A stretch of 59,897 nucleotides of DNA from Clostridiales bacterium (GTDB lineage Bacteria; Bacillota; Clostridia; Lachnospirales; Lachnospiraceae): NCBI GenBank assembly GCA_012837865.1, contig DUQJ01000003.1, positions 1 to 59,897 on the forward strand, given 5' to 3'. The first letter of the stretch is position 1. Each line of letters opens with the position of its first letter. The notes beneath the pieces were generated by a model. The model saw only the letters and a program-made list of their open reading frames with translations, was not told the origin of the DNA and ran no database searches. Both the position numbers and the translations under genes were made by a program. Below, piece after piece: positions 8,635 to 16,949 of the stretch.

Positions 8635-10141
8635 ATGCACGTATATCGAATGAATATCGAGTAATATCATTAGTGCTATTATTATGGTTAAGAATATTGT
8701 CAAAAAAATCAATTGGTTTGTAGGATTCTTTAACTTCCCCTATAAAAGAATATCCATGATTTAACAATGCTTCTTTCAATAGACTAAGATTCTTTGTGAT
8801 TAGTTGACGGGAAAAATCATCTTCAATAAAGAATTGTGTATAAATATTTGATTTATCAATTGTCATATGGATGTTAGTGTCTCCCAGTGATGGCATTTCT
8901 AAATGAAGAAGAAGCCTGAATTTTTTGTCATCCTCTTTAGTAGTAGTTTTATTCTTATAAATATATAAATCAGCGTGAGCCATTTCTTCTTCTAGATTTA
9001 ATGGAAGTTGTACATAATCAAAAAAATTATTAATGAGCTTTATAAAATCAATATTATTATTTATGTTTTCAATTTTATTATCTATCTCTTTGCTAATGTT
9101 ATTATCAATTTTAGTAACAATTTTTTTAATTAAATCAAGGTCTTTAACAAGTTCATTGTATTTATTAGAAACAAGATTTTCTTTTGAAATATCCTCAGGT
9201 GTAATTGCCCATCTATTATTAATTATTTTATCAAGAATATGATTATAATCTTTAGATTGAATTAATTTAACAAATTCTTCATTATCCATTTGTATCATAC
9301 TCTCAATGAATGATTTATCAACTGTCAAATTATTATTATTTATATTCTCATTTAATAAAACTTTTATTATTTCAATATTAACTTCCTTTAGATTGCTAAT
9401 ATATTCATTATTATCAATTTGTAAAGATAAAGGTTGTTTGTCTTTATCTATTTCAGTGTTTAATAACTGGTTATTTTTATCTGTTTCATTATATAAAACT
9501 TTATTATTAGAAGTTACCAAATTTAAAAGTTCTTCTTTAACAGAATTAAATTCGTTAATTAGTTGATGACTATTATTTTTATAAGATATTATTTGATTTA
9601 CTGTTTTTTCATTAAAAGGCATTTTATTCTTATGGATTATTATTAACTCATTTATGGAAAGCTCCTTATAAACATGAGACTGTTTAACAAGATTTTGCAG
9701 AGTCTCTTTGTTTATAGATAAATTATTTTTTAAAAGTTCCTCTACAATTTGTATGTTTTTGGGTGTTGGTGATAGATTAGCTTCCATTAAAGCTTTATCA
9801 ACTGCGGGATTTTGTTTATCTGTATCTTCAGCTATAAAAGCAAGAGAGATTACACTATTATGTATTGATTGCACAGTAAATGATGCTATATCACCTATGT
9901 TTAAGCTGTTATTTGTATGTTGGAATTTAGCACTAATTTCTTCTCCAGATTCAGTCACAAGCTTCAATAAATTATTAATGGAATCAATAACTTCGCCTTT
10001 AATAATATCGCCAACAACTATATCAGCGACTGATGTTTTATATTCAGCATCATCTTGCGATTTGCCTAGTATCTGTGTATTGTAATAAGGTATGTTTGCA
10101 TTTTTAATTGTTTGGTCGTTAGAAGATTTGTTTAATTCCAT
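8633..10141 (-). CDS. FliK-like hook-length control family protein (orphan)
   Basis: A 502-residue protein rich in Asn, Lys and Ile with no signal peptide. An N-terminal region (about 40-105) looks like a small beta barrel (VGDIIKGEVID, GDIASFTVQ). A long polar helical middle follows. The last 130 residues resemble the FliK C-terminal domain: LLHLEMPSLGDTNIHM, a YTQFFIEDD strand, then SLLKEALLNHGYSF. FliK sets flagellar hook length and switches export specificity. The gene sits outside any flagellar operon here. AAGGTG precedes the ATG, and a sigma-28-type -10 element lies upstream. Domain call moderate; role inferred. Confidence 0.6.
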   Translation of the reverse strand: MELNKSSNDQTIKNANIPYYNTQILGKSQDDAEYKTSVADIVVGDIIKGEVIDSINNLLKLVTESGEEISAKFQHTNNSLNIGDIASFTVQSIHNSVISLAFIAEDTDKQNPAVDKALMEANLSPTPKNIQIVEELLKNNLSINKETLQNLVKQSHVYKELSINELIIIHKNKMPFNEKTVNQIISYKNNSHQLINEFNSVKEELLNLVTSNNKVLYNETDKNNQLLNTEIDKDKQPLSLQIDNNEYISNLKEVNIEIIKVLLNENINNNNLTVDKSFIESMIQMDNEEFVKLIQSKDYNHILDKIINNRWAITPEDISKENLVSNKYNELVKDLDLIKKIVTKIDNNISKEIDNKIENINNNIDFIKLINNFFDYVQLPLNLEEEMAHADLYIYKNKTTTKEDDKKFRLLLHLEMPSLGDTNIHMTIDKSNIYTQFFIEDDFSRQLITKNLSLLKEALLNHGYSFIGEVKESYKPIDFFDNILNHNNSTNDITRYSFDIRA

Positions 10142-10188
10142 AATATCACCTTACTTTTATATTTGTATAACAATGATTACTATTATTA

Positions 10189-10212
10189 ATATCGGCATAA
10201 ATTGATTTGTTA
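10189..10212 (-). promoter_or_regulatory. Sigma-28-like promoter of the FliK-like gene
   Basis: Read on the minus strand, positions 10196-10189 are GCCGATAT, a perfect copy of the flagellar sigma factor (SigD/FliA) -10 consensus. The -35 region at the proper distance is weak (TTAT or TATA rather than TAAA). An 11-base stretch just upstream recurs in the sigma-28-like promoter at 58812-58838. Confidence 0.55.
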
Positions 10213-10269
10213 TAATAGGATCAACTAGATATGAATAAATAATGAATTCTATATTTAAAGATAAAGAAA

Positions 10270-10286
10270 TTGATAATGATTATCAA
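10270..10286 (+). promoter_or_regulatory. Perfect 7-1-7 Fur-type box upstream of pflB
   Basis: TTGATAATGATTATCAA is a perfect 8-1-8 inverted repeat. Its inner 15 bases match the TGATAAT-N-ATTATCA consensus of Bacillus-type Fur boxes exactly. It ends seven bases before the -35 box of the pflB promoter. Confidence 0.65.
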
Positions 10287-10293
10287 ATAGGGA

Positions 10294-10322
10294 TTGACAT
10301 TGTATTTAAGTTGCCGTATTAT
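10294..10322 (+). promoter_or_regulatory. pflB promoter
   Basis: TTGACA at 10294-10299 and TATTAT at 10317-10322 have a 17-base spacer. A start near 10330 leaves a leader of about 47 bases before the pflB ATG. Confidence 0.85.
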
Positions 10323-10376
10323 ATGAGTGGAACATATATTTAATACCCAATTTTTATAATGATTAGGAGGATTATT

Positions 10377-12602
10377 ATGAGAGAACAATGGTATGGATTT
10401 AAAGAAGGTAGCTGGACTACTGATATTAATGTTAGAGATTTTATTCATCAAAACTATACGCCATATGAAGGAGACGACTCCTTTTTAGTAGGGCCGACAG
10501 AACGTACAAAAGATCTATGGGAAAAAGTTTTGAAACTCATGGAAACTGAACAAGAGAAGGGGATAATTGATGCAGAAACATCTAAACCTTCTACAATTAC
10601 GACTTTTGGACCTGGATATATAGATAAAGATAAAGAGGTAATAGTAGGGTTTCAAACAGATAAGCCACTTAAAAGAGGAATAATGCCTAATGGTGGTATT
10701 CGCGTTGTTAAAAATGCTTTAGAATCCTATGGTTATGTACTAGATAAGAAAACAGAAGAGATATACACAAATAATAGGAAGACACATAATGATGGTGTTT
10801 TTGACGCATATACTGTAGCAATGAGGAAGGCAAGACATTCAGGCATAATCACAGGTTTACCCGATGCTTATGGACGTGGGCGAATTATAGGTGACTATAG
10901 AAGAGTAGCTTTATACGGTGTGGATTTATTAATCCAAGATAAAGAACGAGAGAAAAGACTTTTAGAAAGACCAACACTTGATTCACCAGAAATTAGACTT
11001 AGAGAAGAGATTTCGGAACAAATTAAATCTTTAAAAGAATTAAAAGAGATGGCATTAAGCTATGGATATAATATAAGTCAACCAGCGAAAAATTCTTTTG
11101 AAGCAACACAATGGACATATTTTGCATATCTTGGTGCAATTAAAGAGCAAGATGGTGCTGCCATGAGCCTTGGGCGAGTTGCTACTTTCTTAGATATATA
11201 CTATGAGAGAGATTTAAAAGAAGGTTCATATACAGAAAATGAGATACAAGAGTTGATGGACCAGTTTGTAATGAAATTACGTATGGTTAGATTCTTAAGG
11301 ACGCCTTCATACAATGATTTGTTCTCAGGGGACCCTACTTGGGTTACAGAGGCGATCGGCGGTATGGGGTTAGATGGTAGAACATTAGTTACAAAGAGTA
11401 GCTATAGATTCCTCCATACACTTTACAATTTAGGACCAGCTCCTGAACCAAACCTGACAGTACTATGGTCGGTATCACTACCAAAACCATTTAAAGATTA
11501 TTGTTCTAAGGTATCGATAGACACGAGTTCAATTCAATATGAAAATGATGAAATTATGAGAGATGAATATGGTGATGACTATGGAATCGCATGTTGTGTT
11601 TCTGCAATGAGATTAGGCAAGCAAATGCAGTTTTTCGGTGCGCGTGCAAATTTAGCAAAGGCATTATTATATTCAATAAATGGTGGTAGGGATGAAATAT
11701 CGGGTGATCAAATAGGCCCACTATTCGCTCCAGTAACAAGTGAATATTTAGAATATGATGAAGTTATGGTTAAATTTGAACAAACATTAGATTGGTTATC
11801 TGAGCTTTATATTAATACTTTAAATGTTATTCATTATATGCATGATAAATACAATTATGAAAGTTTGCAAATGGCTCTTCATGATATAAATATACTTCGT
11901 ACAGAGGCTTGTGGTATTGCAGGATTATCAGTTGTTGCTGATGCATTTTCAGCAATAAAATATGCAAAAGTAAAAACAATAAGAGATGAATCAGGGCTAG
12001 TAGTTGATTATGAAATCGAGGGCGATTACCCTGCATTTGGAAATAATGACAATAGAGTAGATCAACTTGCTATAGAAATAGTTGAAAAGTTTATGAACAA
12101 ATTGCGTAAAGTTAAAACTTATCGTGATGCAAAACATACTTTATCAATACTTACAATTACATCTAATGTAGTCTATGGTAAAAAGACAGGAAGCACGCCA
12201 GATGGACGTAAGAAAGGTGAGCCTTTCGCACCAGGTGCAAACCCAATGCATGGAAGAGATAAATCAGGTGCAATTGCATCTATGGCTTCAGTTGCTAAAT
12301 TACCCTACAAACATGCGGAGGATGGAATCTCATATACATTTTCCATTGTTCCAAAGGCATTAGGCAAAGATTATGAAGATAGAATAAGTAATTTAACATC
12401 TTTATTAGATGGATATTTTTATGATTCAGGCCATCATATTAATGTGAATGTGTTTGACAGAGAAACATTAATGGATGCAATGGAACATCCAGAAAAATAT
12501 CCACAATTAACAATAAGGGTATCAGGATATGCAGTTAATTTTGTTAAACTTAGTCGTGAACAACAGCTAGATGTTATAAACAGAACTTTTCATGAAAGAT
12601 AA
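10377..12602 (+). CDS. pflB: Pyruvate formate-lyase (formate C-acetyltransferase)
   Basis: Oxygen-sensitive glycyl-radical enzyme that splits pyruvate with CoA into acetyl-CoA and formate in the cytoplasm during mixed-acid fermentation. The active-site Cys pair is C406-C407 in GIACCVSAM, and the radical Gly is G717 in RVSGYAVNF. The 741-residue length is typical. The ATG at 10377 has AGGAGG six bases upstream, so an in-frame ATG at 10359 is rejected. Its activase follows. The Cys-Cys pair and the RVSGYAV context argue for true PFL rather than a diol dehydratase-like relative. Confidence 0.97.
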   Translation: MREQWYGFKEGSWTTDINVRDFIHQNYTPYEGDDSFLVGPTERTKDLWEKVLKLMETEQEKGIIDAETSKPSTITTFGPGYIDKDKEVIVGFQTDKPLKRGIMPNGGIRVVKNALESYGYVLDKKTEEIYTNNRKTHNDGVFDAYTVAMRKARHSGIITGLPDAYGRGRIIGDYRRVALYGVDLLIQDKEREKRLLERPTLDSPEIRLREEISEQIKSLKELKEMALSYGYNISQPAKNSFEATQWTYFAYLGAIKEQDGAAMSLGRVATFLDIYYERDLKEGSYTENEIQELMDQFVMKLRMVRFLRTPSYNDLFSGDPTWVTEAIGGMGLDGRTLVTKSSYRFLHTLYNLGPAPEPNLTVLWSVSLPKPFKDYCSKVSIDTSSIQYENDEIMRDEYGDDYGIACCVSAMRLGKQMQFFGARANLAKALLYSINGGRDEISGDQIGPLFAPVTSEYLEYDEVMVKFEQTLDWLSELYINTLNVIHYMHDKYNYESLQMALHDINILRTEACGIAGLSVVADAFSAIKYAKVKTIRDESGLVVDYEIEGDYPAFGNNDNRVDQLAIEIVEKFMNKLRKVKTYRDAKHTLSILTITSNVVYGKKTGSTPDGRKKGEPFAPGANPMHGRDKSGAIASMASVAKLPYKHAEDGISYTFSIVPKALGKDYEDRISNLTSLLDGYFYDSGHHINVNVFDRETLMDAMEHPEKYPQLTIRVSGYAVNFVKLSREQQLDVINRTFHER

Positions 12603-12617
12603 AATATAGTAAAATTA

Positions 12618-12646
12618 ATGGCAACATAGCTTATATGTTGCCATTG
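12618..12646 (+). other. Intercistronic hairpin between pflB and pflA
   Basis: A stem of about 11-12 bp (ATGGCAACATA with TATGTTGCCAT) with a short loop and no T run after it. Without a T run it is unlikely to be a full terminator. It could protect the pflB 3' end or reduce read-through so that the activase is made in smaller amounts. Confidence 0.6.
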
Positions 12647-12704
12647 TAGTTTGAAAAAGTATTTGTTTAACAATTAACAAACTTTTAAAGGAACAGGTGA
12701 TATC

Positions 12705-13442
12705 ATGGAGGTTATAGGAAGAATACATTCATTGGAAAGTTTTGGAACAGTAGATGGGCCAGGAATAAGATTTGTTGTGTTTATGCAAGGTTGTGTGCTG
12801 AGATGTCAATTTTGCCATAATCCAGATACTTGGGATCCAGCAAAGGGTGAAGAATATACTGTAGAACAATTAATGGATGAAATAAGGAAGTATAAATCTT
12901 ATATGGAGTTTTCAGGTGGAGGTGTAACCTTTACGGGTGGAGAACCTCTAATGCAAGCTGAATTTATTCTAGAAGTAGTAAAACGATGCAAACAAGAAGG
13001 GATATCAGTTGCTCTTGATACATCAGGATTTATTTGGAACAATTATGTACAAGAAGTATTAAAATATACGGATATAGTTCTTTTAGATATTAAGAGTTAT
13101 GATCCTTTAGTATATAAAACAGTAACAGGAGTATCATTAGCTCCAACATTAAAATTATTAGAATATTTGAGAGAAGAGAATATAGAAACATGGGTAAGAA
13201 TTATCATAGTACCGAACCTAATGGATGATTTAGAGAGCATAAGAGAATTATCGAATTATTTAGATGATTTCACTAATGTTAGTAAAATTGAACTTCTTGG
13301 ATTTCATAAGATGGGTGAATATAAATGGAAAGAACTTGGTATGGAATATCAACTCTATGATACGCCAGAACCTACTAAAGAATTAATGAACAAAGTTAAA
13401 GAAATTCTGAAAACTAATGGTAAAAATGTTGTTGTAAGTTGA
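12705..13442 (+). CDS. pflA: Pyruvate formate-lyase activating enzyme (radical SAM)
   Basis: Radical-SAM activase that uses a 4Fe-4S cluster and S-adenosylmethionine to form the glycyl radical on PflB. The cluster motif CVLRCQFCHNPD (Cx3Cx2C) is near residue 30, followed by the GGG and TFTGGEPL SAM-binding segments. The 245-residue length matches short PflA forms with no extra ferredoxin domain. AGGTGAT precedes the ATG. It lies about 100 bases after pflB, beyond a hairpin. Confidence 0.96.
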   Translation: MEVIGRIHSLESFGTVDGPGIRFVVFMQGCVLRCQFCHNPDTWDPAKGEEYTVEQLMDEIRKYKSYMEFSGGGVTFTGGEPLMQAEFILEVVKRCKQEGISVALDTSGFIWNNYVQEVLKYTDIVLLDIKSYDPLVYKTVTGVSLAPTLKLLEYLREENIETWVRIIIVPNLMDDLESIRELSNYLDDFTNVSKIELLGFHKMGEYKWKELGMEYQLYDTPEPTKELMNKVKEILKTNGKNVVVS

Positions 13443-13448
13443 AGTTAT

Positions 13449-13492
13449 AAGGAACATCAAAGACTTATTATAAGCCTCTGATGCTCCTTTTT
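13449..13492. terminator. Bidirectional terminator between pflA and folT
   Basis: A long stem of nearly 19 positions has three A-C mismatches when read on +. These become G-U pairs on the minus strand, so the RNA hairpin is actually better paired for the folT transcript. The + strand copy has a T run (13488-13492). Confidence 0.75.
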
Positions 13493-13498
13493 ATAAAC

Positions 13499-14062
13499 TT
13501 AAGTTGAATATATTACTTTTTTTAATGCGACGGCTATACTATTCATAAAAACATATAATATAATAGCGTTGATAAACAACATTATAGAGGACTTTGGTAA
13601 TCTTATTAAAAGTTCTACTTTAAAAGATGTACCACGCAATATGCTAAGCCATAAAGTATTTAAAGTAATAGATACTATAAATTCTAGTAAACTTGCAAGT
13701 CCTATTCTAATAGTATTTAAATGGGAGTTAAAGAATATAAAGCCGGCACCTAATCCAAGTACTGCATAACTTAAAGTAAAACCAAAGAAAAAAGGAAGAC
13801 TACTTTTTCCTGCTAATATAATCATACTAATTATATCACCTAGCAGACCTACAGCTAAACCCATTAAAGGGCCACCTGTGAAACCAGCTAAACATAGTAC
13901 AAGATATCCAAACCGAAACTCAATTACGGGAGAGATTTGAATATTTAGTGAATATACTACAAGGTAAAGAGCAAGTAGCATACCAGTTATAGCTATGATT
14001 TTGGGTTTTCTAAAATCCTTAAGATTAGCAACAAAAGTATCACTTCTGTTGTTTTTTGACAT
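13499..14062 (-). CDS. folT: ECF transporter S component, folate-specific (FolT)
   Basis: A 187-residue membrane protein with about six hydrophobic helices. It is the substrate-binding component that joins the shared EcfA-EcfA'-EcfT energising module, which is not encoded here. The helices GMLLALYLVVYSL, LVLCLAGFTGGPLMGLAVGLLGDIISM and a C-terminal helix fit FolT. The specificity call is greatly strengthened by the THF riboswitch in its leader. I use the ATG at 14062 because AGGAGGTG lies upstream of it; the frame is open a further 13 codons, but that region has no ribosome site. Confidence 0.9.
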   Translation of the reverse strand: MSKNNRSDTFVANLKDFRKPKIIAITGMLLALYLVVYSLNIQISPVIEFRFGYLVLCLAGFTGGPLMGLAVGLLGDIISMIILAGKSSLPFFFGFTLSYAVLGLGAGFIFFNSHLNTIRIGLASLLEFIVSITLNTLWLSILRGTSFKVELLIRLPKSSIMLFINAIILYVFMNSIAVALKKVIYST

Positions 14063-14138
14063 AAAAACACACCTCCTAAATAGTGTAATTAAAAAATCCA
14101 TGCTACACTATGAGATGTGATTACTCATGAGTTGCAAC

Positions 14139-14240
14139 AACGGGATGCGAACAATACACCGCAAGTATTAAAACTTTTCGTTCTGGTGACAACTCCCTGT
14201 TCACCAAACACTTAACGCGTATCATCCTACTTTGCCTACG
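14139..14240 (-). ncRNA. Tetrahydrofolate (THF) riboswitch
   Basis: Read on the minus strand, the leader contains GTAGGATGATACGCGTTAAG, then a hairpin made by GGTGA and TCACC, an ACGAA segment, GCGGTG and CGCATCCCG. The order and wording match the folT-class THF riboswitch, including the conserved GCGTTAAGTG core and the terminal stem GGATG with CATCC. Downstream, ATAGTGTA pairs with TACACTAT right beside the AGGAGG of folT, which suggests control of translation. It should reduce folate import when THF is plentiful. Confidence 0.9.
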
Positions 14241-14246
14241 AAAACT

Positions 14247-14275
14247 ATTATAAAACATTATTGTTTTTAAATCAA
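14247..14275 (-). promoter_or_regulatory. folT promoter
   Basis: On the minus strand TTGATT (14275-14270) and TATAAT (14252-14247) are 17 bases apart. This places the transcript start just ahead of the THF riboswitch. Confidence 0.8.
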
Positions 14276-14346
14276 TGAATAATTAATATAGTTTTCTAAT
14301 CATTTAAATGTTAGAATAAATATATGAAAAGTTCCAGGAGGTAAAA

Positions 14347-15555
14347 ATGGAAAAGTGGAGAAATAATTTTTTTAAAATATGGTCAGGACAAGCAATATCT
14401 CAATTAACTAGTTCTGTAATTCAATTTGCTTTAGTATGGTATTTAACAGATAAAGCAGGTTCTGCAATATTACTTACAGTTGCAATGTTTATGGGATTTC
14501 TTCCCCAAGCGGTTTTAGGTCCATTTATAGGGGTGTTTATAGATAGATATAACAGAAAATTTATTATGATTATTTCGGATTTATTTATAGCTTTAGTAAG
14601 TACAATACTTATATTTGCAGGAGCATTTGGGGGATTATCAATACCATTAATTTTATTTGTAATGTTACTTCGTTCTATAGGAGCTGCATTTCATAATCCA
14701 ACTCTTTTAGCGATTACTCCACAAATTGTTCCTGATGAGGAATTGACTAAATGTTCAGGATATTCACAGGGGTTAGAATCTGTTTCAATGCTTATTAGCC
14801 CTGCTATAGCTGCAGTATTATATAGTAGTTGGAATTTAAGCACAATTATAATATTAGATGTAGTAGGTGCTGTAGTTGCAGTTATTACATTATATTTAAG
14901 TAAAATTCCAAAACAAAAGGTTAAACAAAATACAACCAAAATAAAAGTAATTGATGAAGCAAAAGAAGGTTTTGCGATTCTTAAATCTAACAAACCTGTT
15001 ATGGGATTAGTTATGATAAGCATTTTATATACTTTAGCATTGATGCCTACAAGTGCACTGTTTCCATTAATGAGTATGTCCTATTTTGGAGGAACAAGTA
15101 CAAATGCAAGTATAGCTGAAATTTCGTTTTCAATTGGTTTACTAGTTGGTTCAATTATATTAGGCATATGGGGAGGAACGAAGAAAAAAGTTCACACAAT
15201 TATAGGTTCATACTTATTGATGTCATTTAGTTTGATTTATACAAGCTTATTATCTCCAAGTGATTTTAGTGTTTTTGTAATAATGTCGTGCCTAATGGGC
15301 TTGTCAGGACCATTTTATTGGGGGATGTATAATTCTGTATTACAAAGAAGTGTTGATGAACAATATACAGGCAGAATCATGTCATTATCAAGCAGTATCA
15401 AATTTATTTCTGCTCCAATAGGTTTAAGTATATCTGGATTTGTTGCCGATTATTTTGGAGTTGAAAAATGGTTTATGATAGCAGGCATAATAACTATAAT
15501 TGCAGCGACACTATGTTTTGTGATTCCAGATATTAGAAACTATGAGAATGGTTGA
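14347..15555 (+). CDS. MFS efflux transporter, DHA3/MefA-like
   Basis: A 402-residue membrane protein with about 12 hydrophobic segments. The loop-2 motif GVFIDRYNRKF and the opening WSGQAISQLTSSVIQFALVWYLT place it in the MFS_3 / drug:H+ antiporter-3 group that includes macrolide exporters and siderophore exporters. AGGAGG precedes the ATG. It is divergent from folT and precedes the ROK genes, with no visible terminator before them. The substrate cannot be read from the sequence; it should not be called a resistance gene on this evidence. Confidence 0.82.
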   Translation: MEKWRNNFFKIWSGQAISQLTSSVIQFALVWYLTDKAGSAILLTVAMFMGFLPQAVLGPFIGVFIDRYNRKFIMIISDLFIALVSTILIFAGAFGGLSIPLILFVMLLRSIGAAFHNPTLLAITPQIVPDEELTKCSGYSQGLESVSMLISPAIAAVLYSSWNLSTIIILDVVGAVVAVITLYLSKIPKQKVKQNTTKIKVIDEAKEGFAILKSNKPVMGLVMISILYTLALMPTSALFPLMSMSYFGGTSTNASIAEISFSIGLLVGSIILGIWGGTKKKVHTIIGSYLLMSFSLIYTSLLSPSDFSVFVIMSCLMGLSGPFYWGMYNSVLQRSVDEQYTGRIMSLSSSIKFISAPIGLSISGFVADYFGVEKWFMIAGIITIIAATLCFVIPDIRNYENG

Positions 15556-15634
15556 TTTTTGTATGAAATTAGGCTTGCAATTATTAATGTTAAAATACAA
15601 ATAAATCAACTCAAGTATATAAGGTGGAGGAAAT

Positions 15635-16786
15635 ATGAGGTTAGATAAACAGAAGTTAGCAGATTATAATAGGGGTTGTGTTATTGAGTTAATATCAAAG
15701 CGAGGGCCGATTAATCGAGCTGAGATTGCAAAGCAGTTAAAACTAAGCATCCCTACAATTATGAAGATAGCTGATGATTTCATTGATGAGGGAATAATAA
15801 GAATAATAGGCAAAGGTGAATCTACAGGTGGAAAAAGACCTTTGTTATATGAAATTATTGAAGATGCATATTATTGCATTGGATTAGATATAGGAAGAAG
15901 TAAAATAAACACAGTATTAACCAATTTACAAGGGAAAATAGTTAATAAAAACTTGGTAAATGTAAAACATCTGAATACACCTGGTGAATTTTTAGAAGTA
16001 ATTATTAATGAAATTGAATTACTTATACATAAAAGTAATATTCCTAATGAAAAGATTATGGGGATAGGCGTTGGTGTACCAGGAATAATAGATAGGAAAG
16101 CAGGAATTGTATTATATTCATCGAATTTTGATTGGGAAAGTATTGACTTACTAACACCATTAAAAGAAAAATTTAATTTTAAGATTATAATTGAAAATTC
16201 AAACCGGACAATGGCCTTGGGTGAGAAATGGACTGGTGTTGCCCAAGAGTCTGACAATACATTTTGCATAAATATAGGTCATGGAATTGGAGCAGCAATT
16301 TTAGAGAAAGACACAGTTTATCATGGGAGCAGTGGAACTAGTGGAGAATTTGGTCATATTGTATTGCAAAAAGATGGTCCTCTTTGTGATTGTGGCAATT
16401 ATGGTTGTTTAGAGGCCTTATCATCTGGAAATGCAATAGCAAAAAAAATGCAAAAGAAAAATGCAAAAGAAGTATTTGATTTGGCGAGGCAAGGAGATGC
16501 AATTGCAATTGATGTTATTGATTCAGCTATAGAGTATCTTGGCATAGGAATTGCGGGTGTTATAAATTTACTTGATCCAGAGATGGTAATTCTTTCAGGT
16601 GGGATCATGAAATCATATGATATGTTTTGGGGTAAGTTAACAGAGAATATTGAAAAATACAAAATGAAGAATACTGGACTAGATGTAAAAATCACAATAG
16701 GAGCATTGGGAGAAGACGCAACGGCTATTGGCGCAGCTGTACAATTACTAAAGAATTTTAGAAACAGTGGTGGTCAAATTGTATAA
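15635..16786 (+). CDS. ROK-family transcriptional regulator (first of two)
   Basis: A 383-residue NagC/XylR-type regulator. An N-terminal winged helix (RAEIAKQLKLSIPTIMKIADDF, about 27-50) is followed by a ROK sugar-kinase-like domain with GLDIGRSK near 88 and the zinc site GH...CDCGNYGCLE. The family usually represses sugar genes and releases DNA on binding a sugar or phosphosugar. It resembles the next gene along its whole length, but lacks about 25 residues before KEVFDLA that the second copy has. GGTGGAGG precedes the ATG. It is probably transcribed alone because a terminator follows. Confidence 0.9.
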   Translation: MRLDKQKLADYNRGCVIELISKRGPINRAEIAKQLKLSIPTIMKIADDFIDEGIIRIIGKGESTGGKRPLLYEIIEDAYYCIGLDIGRSKINTVLTNLQGKIVNKNLVNVKHLNTPGEFLEVIINEIELLIHKSNIPNEKIMGIGVGVPGIIDRKAGIVLYSSNFDWESIDLLTPLKEKFNFKIIIENSNRTMALGEKWTGVAQESDNTFCINIGHGIGAAILEKDTVYHGSSGTSGEFGHIVLQKDGPLCDCGNYGCLEALSSGNAIAKKMQKKNAKEVFDLARQGDAIAIDVIDSAIEYLGIGIAGVINLLDPEMVILSGGIMKSYDMFWGKLTENIEKYKMKNTGLDVKITIGALGEDATAIGAAVQLLKNFRNSGGQIV

Positions 16787-16794
16787 AAAACTAG

Positions 16795-16824
16795 AGGAAT
16801 TTGTTGAAAAACAGATTCCTTTTT
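16795..16824 (+). terminator. Terminator between the two ROK genes
   Basis: An 11-bp stem with one wobble pair (16795-16805 with 16810-16820) and a T run after it. It separates the first regulator from the promoter of the sugar operon. Confidence 0.85.
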
Positions 16825-16863
16825 GTTTGATATACACAAAAAAATAAATTTTAATAAAAGTTA

Positions 16864-16892
16864 TTGACATTAATGTTAATTGAGATTATACT
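16864..16892 (+). promoter_or_regulatory. Sugar operon promoter with candidate ROK operator
   Basis: TTGACA (16864-16869) and TATACT (16887-16892) are 17 bases apart. TTGACATTAATGTTAA (16864-16879) is a 16-base palindrome with one mismatch lying over the -35 box. Its core TTAATGTTAA recurs at 15584-15593 in front of the first ROK gene. I infer a ROK operator, consistent with autoregulation of both regulators. Confidence 0.65.
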
Positions 16893-16949
16893 GTAAATAC
16901 ATAGTTAGTTAAGTTAAGTAAGTAGCAAGGGAAAGGTTTGAAAGGGATT

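Noticed and set aside
10270-10286. The pflB box as a classic FNR site
   Set aside because: FNR sites are TTGAT-N4-ATCAA; here seven bases separate the half sites, which fits Fur spacing instead, although a related factor is not excluded.
10221-10451. Minus-strand frame across the pflB promoter
   Set aside because: It would cover a consensus promoter, the Fur-type box and the start of pflB; composition is not protein-like.
12175-12363. 62-codon frame inside pflB
   Set aside because: It is wholly within the strongly conserved pflB frame and has no ribosome site; a shadow.
14347-15555. Calling the MFS exporter a macrolide resistance gene
   Set aside because: MefA-like motifs are shared by many DHA3 exporters of unknown cargo; nothing here shows drug specificity or transfer.
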